From a virus, in the IMG/VR virus record IMGVR_UViG_3300031999_000070, positions 1 to 41,182 of that record: a stretch of 41,182 nucleotides of DNA. One strand, given 5' to 3'. The position numbers and the translations under genes are program-made. The notes beneath the pieces were generated by a model. It had not been told where the DNA came from. It searched no databases and saw only the letters and a list, made by a program, of their open reading frames with translations. Positions within the stretch are counted from its first letter, which is position 1, and the number at the start of each line of letters is the position of its first letter. Shown here in pieces: positions 21,720 to 29,971 of this stretch.

Positions 21720-23483
21720 ATGCCAACCAAAACTATTTCTAAAGGTACTAGGGTAAAATTGGGTGATGGTAGAGAAGGCACCATAATACGCAAAGAAGAA
21801 CGGGCTGGTTTTCAGGGTTACATCGTTAAGATTACTAAGTCTCAAGACAAATCACAAATTGGGCAGACAGTAGGAGCTACGGTTCCTGGTATGAAAGTAA
21901 TTAGCCAGATCGCTCCTAAACCAATACAACCTACAGTACCTGCTGTTCAGAATATTCAACCACAAACATTTAAAGAACAACAAAAGAAGATTGTGGATGA
22001 GCAAATAAAGACAATAGAGACTGATAAGCAGCAAAAGGACAAAGAGATGCAAGCTTTAAATCAGCTTAAGCAAACTCTTGCACACATACAGAACAGAATA
22101 TACCAATTAAGTGAAGTTGTTGTAAACGATCCTAAAGAAGCACAAATTATGCCCCAGAAAGTACCTACTGGATCGGATCCAATGGGTAATCTTGAAGATT
22201 TAGAAGAGAAAAACGATCAAGAACTTGAACAACAGGAAAATTTGGAACAGCAACAAGAAATATCACAACAGCAAAATCAGCAAATGCAGCAGATGCTGAC
22301 TCAACAGCAGGGTCTTCAGCAGAAATTCTCTGGTAGAAATTGGGTTAAAGCTGAGCGTGCCAATGTTAGAATAGCTTTTAATGATCGTTTTGTGTATTGC
22401 GATGTTGCTGCTACTCCAAAACAACAGGCTAGCGGATTACAGGCATATGATGTCCTACCCAATGACAGAGGCCTTTGGTTCCCTCAGAACTGTAGACGCG
22501 TGGCTACTTTTCACATGGGCGACGTTGGTTTTCCTATTGATATTGTATTTATCGATAGTGATACTGTCAAAAAAGTAGTTGCCAATGTTAGACCACGATC
22601 GATGGGGTCATGGTCTTGTGAGTGTACTGATGTAGTTGAGGTAAATGGTGGTTGGTGTGATAATTATGGTGTTACGGTTGGTTCAATTGTAGAAACTCCA
22701 CTTACTAGTAAAAAGAGAGCAAGATCTGAAATTGAACGCGTCATTAATACTTCTTGGTCTGGCCCACAAAAAGCACGAATTACTTCTGATAAAGACGGTG
22801 GGTTATCATATGATCCATTAAGGACTATTACAGAGGCCGACAATCAGAATGATGATCTAATCGAAGAAGTGGAAGAATTATTTCCAGAATTGAAACAAGC
22901 CGATAATAAAACTATTTATACAGGTCCCATGACTGGGGACCCTTATCCTGGAGAAGTTGATAAACGTAATCCACTTCATAGATTTAGAGATAGGGATCTA
23001 CCACCAGTTTCCAGTCCTCAGGGAGAAGATAATCCGGATACAGTAGTAGACCCATACGATAGAGAGCATTGGGAGATGCAGATCGGGTATGATCCTGACA
23101 CTTTTAGAGAAGAAGACCACCCGCACGCAATTAGACCATCAGCTCAAAAAGTTGAAGTACAATCTCCTGAGCCTCTGACTGAACTTAGTGGTGTTGACAC
23201 TAATAGACTTATGCAAGGATCTATTCAGTTATATACTAAGCATGCTCCCAAATGGAAAGAGGGCATCGACAGTAGAAAATATAAAAGAGTAGCTGTAATA
23301 GATGACAATACCATATCTACTTGGATTGATGCCCTTGGCTTCGATGAAGCTAATGAATCGTCATTAAGGAAGGCTATGTTTACCAATAGTTACAAGAGAC
23401 TATTGGGTGATGCTTTAATTTCCGCTGGAGAAATTTCTGATTATGAGCTTCTAGATAGTGATCTGTTGCTCTATCAGCAGTAG
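21720..23483 (+). CDS. Protein with SH3-like N-terminus, Gln-rich coiled coil and DUF192 domain
   Basis: 587 residues. Residues ~5-60 (GTRVKLGDGREGTIIRKEER) resemble a KOW/SH3-like barrel. Residues ~85-205 are Gln-rich coiled coil. Residues ~215-330 match DUF192: RGLWFPQNC, ATFHMGDVGFPIDIVFID, VVANVRP and VVEVNGGWCDNYGVTVGS. DUF192 proteins are small exported bacterial/archaeal proteins of unclear role, and a fused copy in a phage is unusual. The remaining 250 residues carry acidic linkers and a short C-terminal helical domain. Probably structural, from context. Confidence 0.7.
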   Translation: MPTKTISKGTRVKLGDGREGTIIRKEERAGFQGYIVKITKSQDKSQIGQTVGATVPGMKVISQIAPKPIQPTVPAVQNIQPQTFKEQQKKIVDEQIKTIETDKQQKDKEMQALNQLKQTLAHIQNRIYQLSEVVVNDPKEAQIMPQKVPTGSDPMGNLEDLEEKNDQELEQQENLEQQQEISQQQNQQMQQMLTQQQGLQQKFSGRNWVKAERANVRIAFNDRFVYCDVAATPKQQASGLQAYDVLPNDRGLWFPQNCRRVATFHMGDVGFPIDIVFIDSDTVKKVVANVRPRSMGSWSCECTDVVEVNGGWCDNYGVTVGSIVETPLTSKKRARSEIERVINTSWSGPQKARITSDKDGGLSYDPLRTITEADNQNDDLIEEVEELFPELKQADNKTIYTGPMTGDPYPGEVDKRNPLHRFRDRDLPPVSSPQGEDNPDTVVDPYDREHWEMQIGYDPDTFREEDHPHAIRPSAQKVEVQSPEPLTELSGVDTNRLMQGSIQLYTKHAPKWKEGIDSRKYKRVAVIDDNTISTWIDALGFDEANESSLRKAMFTNSYKRLLGDALISAGEISDYELLDSDLLLYQQ

Positions 23484-23493
23484 GGGTACCAAA

Positions 23494-25698
23494 ATGAAAA
23501 TGTATAAGAATGCAATCAAAGCCAGACGTAAGCAGCAATCAGCTGTTAACTCAAAAATTAAGAATGCGATGAGTGGTCTTACCCCGCGTACCGCTGCTCT
23601 ATCATTTGATTTGAGTAGGGGAGAAAGTGGGCATAAAATTGATCAAAACCGGAATGCCCACATCAAGGCTTTGGAGTTGGTATCTAATCTACTGGATGGA
23701 TTTGGCCTTCCTACCCATCCAAGATTAGAGTTTCATGGTATGATTAAGGCCGCAACATCCAAGGATGGATATATCCAGGATGGTATCGTTCGTATTGCCG
23801 CCGTGATTAGTACGATTATGGGACATAAGGCCAATATTGACATTCCGGTTGTTGTTAGGAATAAGAATCTGCTGGAGCCAGCGGTATTCTTCTATGATGG
23901 CGCTCCCTATGTGTTGTGTGGCCCAGCCATTAATCAACTCATTAAACGTGGCACGTTAATGAAAGACTCACAGCACCGTCAGATGTTCTCTGCCCCAGTT
24001 CCGACAGAAGTTACCAGGGAGCAATTACCACGTCAGCCAATCATCAATAAAGACCATATGTATAATCCTGGTTCCAGGAATCCATGGAAGTTCAGAAGGT
24101 ATTCCGAGAAACATGCACAAATTAGTGATACAGACGCTGCACGTTTGAGCCCATATGCTCGTCAGACTTGTGGGCAGTGTGGATATGATATGCCAGAAAG
24201 TGAAGTTGCTTGTCGTAATTGTGGTGCTCCACGACGACCTGCCGAACCCGCGATTAAAACTGTGCAGCAGCCAAAGAAGGAAGATGTATTTGAATTAGAA
24301 GAGGGGATTCCCACTCTTGAAGTTGAGGGGAATAAGAAAACAGCTCACGATGGTAAGCCTCGTAAGCGTACCAATATTGATACCCCTACTGAAGTTCCTG
24401 AACTTTGGGAAGGCCCAGAGGATCAGATGTTAGACCCTGCTGAGCGCGCCAGCAAAGATCATGATTATGCGGTTGGTGCTGATGTTTCGGTAAAGGAAGA
24501 TGTGGAAGTTAGAGAGCGTGGTGGAGGTACTCTTATTATCCCGTCTGGTGAGAAGGGTGAGGTTATCAAGGACGTCTATGGTGATGGCTTGATGGCAGAC
24601 GTATGGTTTGAAGAGCTTTGTCTTCATGCCGTTTTGCCCACCAGATTCTTGAAATCTTCTCAATATGAAGGTCCTGAACGTCGTCAACATCCTGAATCAG
24701 AAGAAAAATCGGTTGAAGAGACGTTTAAGGATATTAAAAGAAAAGACGAAGAAGCGACAGAAGTAAAAAGTTTTTGGGAAAAAGCAGATGAGGAATTAAG
24801 GGGGAAGATAAAAGAGCAGGGAGCCACTGCTACTAAAGCTGCTGAGGTCAGCCAGCCCCCTTTTCCAAAGACGGCAGATGACACTAGACCAGTTGAAACA
24901 GCACTGCAGGAAGTTTTAAGTAAAGTACCGTATCCTGGAACACCAGCTTCTGGTTATAAACTTGCAGGCCTTACTATTGCTCAAATGATCGAGCAGGCCC
25001 CACAAGAGGCATATAAAGTTATCAGCACATCGTATCCTGAGCTGGTATCTCAGTTTTTGAAAATGATGAAGACCAAGCAGAATGTGCCTGCTAAGTCTGC
25101 ATCATTATTTAACAATTTTTATGCCTTTCTTAAGCAAGCAGATCTTACATTAGAAGACCTTCTTAAGAAGCCCGAATCAGAGAAGAAGGAAGAACCAGCA
25201 TCTTCTAAGATACCATCATCTAAATCTGTTGGTCCAGGAGCACTCAAGCCATTAGATCGTATTGTAGAGCGTGTCCGATCCATATTTGGTGATGATGAAG
25301 CCAATTCAGTAAAATCAGTTTCTATGGGTTTATTGGGTCTTAAACCTATCAGCAAAGAAGATCTTAAGCAAACAATTGAAGAAGGTATAGCACTTAGTGT
25401 TCAACCCGAGCTTGAGAGTCTCAGAGAAGATGATCCTAGAAGATGGGAAGAATTTCAAACTGATCTGGAGCGAGCAGCAGATGAGGTTGTAGACAACTAT
25501 GTTGGTTCAGGAGAATTCTCAGAATACTGGGGTGTAGACACTGATGTGGACGCTGGGAAGATTGCAGCCACCGTTGAACAAGTAAAGCACGAAGTACGTG
25601 AGATGATCCGTGAAGGTTACAAACCTGTTGACATACGCCAAACTGTTCAGAAGAAGTACCCAGAACATGCCGAGGTGGCATTGGCTGGTATAGAATAA
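23494..25698 (+). CDS. Virion-region protein with zinc ribbon and SH3-like segment
   Basis: 734 residues from ATG 23494, preceded by AGGGG; an upstream TTG extension overlaps the previous gene. A conserved-looking N-terminal domain (~1-160, KNLLEPAVFFYDGAPYVLCG) is not recognised. CGQCGYDMPESEVACRNCGAP (~226-245, read as CxxC...CxxC) is a zinc ribbon. ADVSVKEDVEV and IPSGEKGEVIKDVYGDG (~330-375) look like an SH3-like barrel. A helical Lys/Glu region and a C-terminal helical domain (VEQVKHEVREMIREGYKP) follow. Role unknown; likely part of the particle. Confidence 0.65.
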   Translation: MKMYKNAIKARRKQQSAVNSKIKNAMSGLTPRTAALSFDLSRGESGHKIDQNRNAHIKALELVSNLLDGFGLPTHPRLEFHGMIKAATSKDGYIQDGIVRIAAVISTIMGHKANIDIPVVVRNKNLLEPAVFFYDGAPYVLCGPAINQLIKRGTLMKDSQHRQMFSAPVPTEVTREQLPRQPIINKDHMYNPGSRNPWKFRRYSEKHAQISDTDAARLSPYARQTCGQCGYDMPESEVACRNCGAPRRPAEPAIKTVQQPKKEDVFELEEGIPTLEVEGNKKTAHDGKPRKRTNIDTPTEVPELWEGPEDQMLDPAERASKDHDYAVGADVSVKEDVEVRERGGGTLIIPSGEKGEVIKDVYGDGLMADVWFEELCLHAVLPTRFLKSSQYEGPERRQHPESEEKSVEETFKDIKRKDEEATEVKSFWEKADEELRGKIKEQGATATKAAEVSQPPFPKTADDTRPVETALQEVLSKVPYPGTPASGYKLAGLTIAQMIEQAPQEAYKVISTSYPELVSQFLKMMKTKQNVPAKSASLFNNFYAFLKQADLTLEDLLKKPESEKKEEPASSKIPSSKSVGPGALKPLDRIVERVRSIFGDDEANSVKSVSMGLLGLKPISKEDLKQTIEEGIALSVQPELESLREDDPRRWEEFQTDLERAADEVVDNYVGSGEFSEYWGVDTDVDAGKIAATVEQVKHEVREMIREGYKPVDIRQTVQKKYPEHAEVALAGIE

Positions 25699-25710
25699 GG
25701 GGGAGCAATT

Positions 25711-26046
25711 ATGAAAGATGATGTGGTTGGCATTATTGACCTGATGGGTAGGTGTATTCTTGGTCGTCAAACCGAGCATAGTGGTGAAAGTGATATTTTA
25801 ACAATTCATGATCCTCTTATCTTGGCTGAAATCGTTGATCCACGTGAGAAAAAAGTGCATCTGATCATAAATCCTTTATTTCATAATTTTGATATCCAGA
25901 CCATTAAATCCAAATGGTCGCATAAATTAGAACTTACTGATAAAATGATTGAATTGTATAATCAGCATATGATACAATTAAGAGCGTCAAGAAGTGGAAT
26001 ACAGGTTGTGAAATCTATGCCTAATAAAATTCAGGTTGGTACTTGA
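25711..26046 (+). CDS. Small beta-rich protein upstream of terminase
   Basis: 111 residues with strong ribosome-binding site GGGGGAG before ATG 25711. The strand pattern (VVGIIDLMGRCILGRQTE, LILAEIVDP, VHLIINPLF) recalls an Sm/SH3-like barrel, and a C-terminal helix follows (LTDKMIELYNQHMIQL). It overlaps the terminase start by four bases (TTGA). A packaging accessory role is possible from position only. Confidence 0.6.
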   Translation: MKDDVVGIIDLMGRCILGRQTEHSGESDILTIHDPLILAEIVDPREKKVHLIINPLFHNFDIQTIKSKWSHKLELTDKMIELYNQHMIQLRASRSGIQVVKSMPNKIQVGT

Positions 26047-28079
26047 GTGACAGACAAAAAAGCAATGACGATTTTACATCGTCTCTTGAATCTATAGTTG
26101 CGCCTCTTCTCAACAAGAGCATCGCTAGAAAGATAGACCTAGAAGAAGAATATTTAAAACATCCAGCGCCAAATATTATTGAGTTCGTTACTTCTTCTCA
26201 ATTTCTAAATATCCCGTCAGCGTATAAGCACACCAGGCAATACCAAGTGCTTAGAGATATGTTTCAATGTAGATGTCCTATCTGCAATTCTGCAAAACCA
26301 GAAGCAGTAGACTGTTGGGATAAAGGTAGAGAATATTTAGAATCAGAAACTTTATTGTCTTGGTCCGTTACACAAAATGATGATGTGTGCCCAAAATGTG
26401 GCAGTACACGTCGTGAGTTATTAGAAGATAAAATAATTCATAAATACAATCAACTCCATGGTATTGTTGGGATGCGTGCGGGAAAGACCGCCACCGTTGG
26501 AATGATTGGAGCGTATGTTGAACATATGCTCATATCTATAGCATTAAATCAAGAAGACCGCAGATTGGCCACATATTTTGGTCTGCTTCCTAAGCAACCA
26601 TTTGAAGTTACGTACATCGCATCAACCGAAGTTCAGTCCAATGACACTATTTGGGCTTATTATCGATCATTTCGTATAGATTCACCTTGGTTTAAGCGTT
26701 ATGTTGGGTGGGTTAAAGAACAAGAGAAAGCTCAAGATACACCTCCAGGAATGGAGGGATGGGAATACAAAGAGACCACCAGAGAAATAGAAAATGAGCA
26801 CATAGGTGTAAAATTTAATTCTAAAAACTCTAACTCGTCTGGTCTAGCTGGTCGTACTCGTATTGCTTCCTTTATTGATGAAATTAGTAGATTTAAACAG
26901 ACAGAATCATCCATGAGTGCTGAAGAAGCATATCGTGTAATGGAGAATTCTCTACGCACTGTTAGGTCTTCTGTCTTGAACCGAGATCTTATCCCTTGGA
27001 TGGGACTTATTGCTTCTATTTCGTCTCCAATATCGGTAGATGATAAGGGGATGGAGCTTTTATATCAGTCTCCCAAGCTAAAGAGTATGTATGCGTTTCA
27101 TTATGCGACCTGGGAATTCAATCCAGATGAGAAGCGCGAATATTATAATGAGGCATATGAGAAGGATGCGGTTGGTACAGAACGTGATTTTGGTGCTAAA
27201 CCTCCACTTGCCGCCAATCCATTAGTTACAAATCCAGAGAAATTTGAAGAACGAGCGGTTGATTCTAAGTTACTTCCCACAGCTAAGCTTGAAATTATAC
27301 CATTCATTGATAAAACCGGACAAAGATACCATAAAGCCCAGATGGTTGAATGTCAGCTTAAACGAGATGTGGCTAGGTATGTTGTGTTTGATGCTGGGCA
27401 TAAATTCGACTCATTTGCTGGTGCATGTGGACATTTAGAAATTATGCAGCTGCCAGATGGTACACAGGAGTATGTGTCGGTAGTTGATTGGCTCTTGCGT
27501 ATATTACCATCAAATGGTATGGAGGTGTGGTTTGATTCAGCAGTTGATCTAATAGAATTCCAACTAAAACATCAGAAGATTGCACAAGTTGAATTTGATC
27601 GTTGGAATAGCGTTACACTTATTCAACAGATTAGAAATCTTGGTGTGCGTGCTGAACAAAAATCAATAAAAGCTCCTGACTATATAAAATTCGTAGCCGA
27701 TTCTCATATGGGCAGGGTACGATTGTTTCCTAAAGAAGCAGGTGATGACGAATTAGAGGCACCATTTAAATCTGCCGCTGCTGTTGGTTTGTACGAAATA
27801 GAAAGATTGGAAAGATCTATTGACGACGCTCGAATTTATAATCCACAGAAGGGTGAACGACGTGGATATAATTCAGATGACGTTGCAGTAGTATTAATTC
27901 ATTTACATAGAATGCTTCAAGATTCACAGGTGATGCCCACTGGTGCTAAATTACGTTCCAGAGAGGCCAGGCTTAAACGTGAAGAAGTAGGATCTCAACA
28001 GTGGCAAATGGGTCAAATGGGAAGGGTATTTAGTCCCAGCAGGCTTGGGCTTCAAGGTACAAATGGGAGACGCTGGTGA
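26043..28079 (+). CDS. terL: Terminase large subunit (ATPase/nuclease) with inserted zinc ribbon
   Basis: 678 residues; TTG start in a TTGA overlap. It powers DNA translocation into the prohead and cuts the concatemer. Walker A is GMRAGKT (143-149) and Walker B is IASFIDEI (Asp279, Glu280). The C-terminal RNase H-like nuclease has acidic residues at Asp450 (VVFDAGHKFD), Asp498 (WFDSAVD) and Asp612/613 (YNSDDVAV). Between the N-terminus and ATPase, CRCPIC (76-81) and CPKCG (116-120) form a four-Cys ribbon unusual for TerL. Its stop overlaps the next gene (GTGA). Confidence 0.93.
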   Translation: MSDRQKSNDDFTSSLESIVAPLLNKSIARKIDLEEEYLKHPAPNIIEFVTSSQFLNIPSAYKHTRQYQVLRDMFQCRCPICNSAKPEAVDCWDKGREYLESETLLSWSVTQNDDVCPKCGSTRRELLEDKIIHKYNQLHGIVGMRAGKTATVGMIGAYVEHMLISIALNQEDRRLATYFGLLPKQPFEVTYIASTEVQSNDTIWAYYRSFRIDSPWFKRYVGWVKEQEKAQDTPPGMEGWEYKETTREIENEHIGVKFNSKNSNSSGLAGRTRIASFIDEISRFKQTESSMSAEEAYRVMENSLRTVRSSVLNRDLIPWMGLIASISSPISVDDKGMELLYQSPKLKSMYAFHYATWEFNPDEKREYYNEAYEKDAVGTERDFGAKPPLAANPLVTNPEKFEERAVDSKLLPTAKLEIIPFIDKTGQRYHKAQMVECQLKRDVARYVVFDAGHKFDSFAGACGHLEIMQLPDGTQEYVSVVDWLLRILPSNGMEVWFDSAVDLIEFQLKHQKIAQVEFDRWNSVTLIQQIRNLGVRAEQKSIKAPDYIKFVADSHMGRVRLFPKEAGDDELEAPFKSAAAVGLYEIERLERSIDDARIYNPQKGERRGYNSDDVAVVLIHLHRMLQDSQVMPTGAKLRSREARLKREEVGSQQWQMGQMGRVFSPSRLGLQGTNGRRW

Positions 28080-29932
28080 GAAGAAAAACTAGACAAAAGA
28101 ATTGGCTTGATGCCGAACATAAACGAGCCAAACAGCATAAGGTCATGAGAAGCATAGCTGTTGGTTTAATTCAGGCTACCGAGGATATTAATGCGGCTGT
28201 CAATGTTGTAGACATGCCTAGTGATGGTGAAATCGGGGGTAGAGAAAAACTTGAATTTCCAGAAGAATTTCCTGCTGGCGAACTTCCAGAAAAAGCGAAT
28301 GAGTGTGCTGAGACTTTGTACCATACACCCAGACAAGCAGATAAAGAATCAGAGAGAGGTCAGTCTTTGACGGATTTGACAACTGAAAAACACACAGTAC
28401 GTACCAAACAGAAACTCACCGAACCAGGTCGTTGGTCAGATTCCTATACCAATGAAAACCAGTTTGAAGATACAGATAAATTGGGTGATGCTGATTCATT
28501 AGAGGATGCTGTGTATCCACCATATACTGATGGTATAGGACAACCGAGTCCACGTTATGAAGACACGAACAAAGAAAAACATAATATTGTCGTGCACGCA
28601 GAAGGACAAGAGGCTGATCCAAACCGAGGACCTGGTTACCTTTGGGTCGCGGTTGACCTCGACGGCACGATCCTCGAAATCCCGCCAGAATATCAAGACG
28701 AAGAAGGTAACCATCTTTTTGGAGAGCCTATTTCCGGAGCGAGAGAAGCGTTGCAAGAATTGATGGATAACGATGTAAAAGTTTCCATTTATTCTGCTAG
28801 ACAATATTTTGCTCACGGGCATAAAGAAGAACAAAAATTAAAAGAGGCGATTGAAAATGAATTAACAAACAGCGGAATTCCTTTCACTGAAGTTTATGTT
28901 GGTAAGAAACCACCAGCGCATGTATATGTGGATGACCGCAATGTTCCTTTCGCTGGTGATTGGGATACAGTTTTAAATACTTTACGTGATAAATATATTA
29001 AGAAGACAACAACTAAATCTGCTGGTGATGATCCAGTTAAAGACCAGAAAGACTATCATGGTATCAAGATCAATGTGGAATGGCCAAGAGGATCCATTCG
29101 TTCTTATGAGGGCAATGATACTTATGTTACGCATATGAAATGTGATTATGGGTATGCTCCAGGAATAGATGGTGGTGAAGATGGTGATCTGGATATCTAT
29201 TTAGGAGATGGTGATTCGGATACTGCATATATTCTTGAACAGCTCAAGGACGATGGATCTTATGACGAAGACAAGGTAATGCTTGGCTTTATGTCTGAGG
29301 ATGAAGCAGCCGAATGTTATCTACAACACATGCCAGCACACATGATGGGTACCATTAGAGAGGTACCAATAGAGACGTTGGTAAATGCACTTTATGGTAA
29401 GCCTGAGGATAGACGTGGGCAAGAAGATCAAGTACCATCCGAAGAAATAAATACCACCAAGAAAGCCCAAAGGCCCAATTATTTATTTGTCTATGGTATA
29501 TTGCGTAAGGGTGAACCTTACTATGAGAAATACCTAAAGGATAGTAAATTTATACGTAATGTCAAGACCAAGCCCAAGTACCATCTCATTATTACCCAAG
29601 CTGCTGGTATGGCACCAGGCGAGAATGCAGTAGATGGTGAATTATATGAAGTTCCTGATGAAGTGATGGCCGAAATTGATAAATATGAGCATCCGTATAA
29701 TCGCCAGGAAATAGAATTAGAAGATGGTAGTGCCGCCTATGCTTATTTCACACCTGATGAGATTCAGGATGTGGTAGAAGAAGCTCCTCGCATGAATACG
29801 GGTGATAAGGAATCTTCTGTGTGGCCAGAAGATAAAAATCGAGAGGAAGAATTATTAGACACTGATTATACCAGAGAGAATCGTGACATTGCCAGGGACC
29901 CTACAACTGAGACTATGAAATATAAGGGGTAA
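28076..29932 (+). CDS. HAD hydrolase + pyrophosphatase-like + gamma-glutamylcyclotransferase-like fusion
   Basis: 618 residues; GTG start in a GTGA overlap with terL. Residues 1-180 are disordered. A HAD-like domain (~188-310) has VAVDLDGTI (Asp194, Asp196), YSAR and VYVDDRN (Asp286, Asp287). A domain at ~325-430 (YHGIKINVEWPRGSIRS, CDYGYAPGIDGGEDGDLDIYLG, DEDKVMLGF) matches the phage 'InPase' domain of polyvalent/head-morphogenesis proteins. A third (~465-575) matches gamma-glutamylcyclotransferase/AIG2 folds: YLFVYGILRKGEPYYEKYL and VDGELYEV with candidate catalytic Glu522. Substrates unknown. It is probably packaged or processes nucleotides or adducts early in infection (inference). Confidence 0.82.
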   Translation: MRRKTRQKNWLDAEHKRAKQHKVMRSIAVGLIQATEDINAAVNVVDMPSDGEIGGREKLEFPEEFPAGELPEKANECAETLYHTPRQADKESERGQSLTDLTTEKHTVRTKQKLTEPGRWSDSYTNENQFEDTDKLGDADSLEDAVYPPYTDGIGQPSPRYEDTNKEKHNIVVHAEGQEADPNRGPGYLWVAVDLDGTILEIPPEYQDEEGNHLFGEPISGAREALQELMDNDVKVSIYSARQYFAHGHKEEQKLKEAIENELTNSGIPFTEVYVGKKPPAHVYVDDRNVPFAGDWDTVLNTLRDKYIKKTTTKSAGDDPVKDQKDYHGIKINVEWPRGSIRSYEGNDTYVTHMKCDYGYAPGIDGGEDGDLDIYLGDGDSDTAYILEQLKDDGSYDEDKVMLGFMSEDEAAECYLQHMPAHMMGTIREVPIETLVNALYGKPEDRRGQEDQVPSEEINTTKKAQRPNYLFVYGILRKGEPYYEKYLKDSKFIRNVKTKPKYHLIITQAAGMAPGENAVDGELYEVPDEVMAEIDKYEHPYNRQEIELEDGSAAYAYFTPDEIQDVVEEAPRMNTGDKESSVWPEDKNREEELLDTDYTRENRDIARDPTTETMKYKG

Positions 29933-29971
29933 GCATGTGTCTTAATAATATTGCTGCTGGGAGACGTAATT

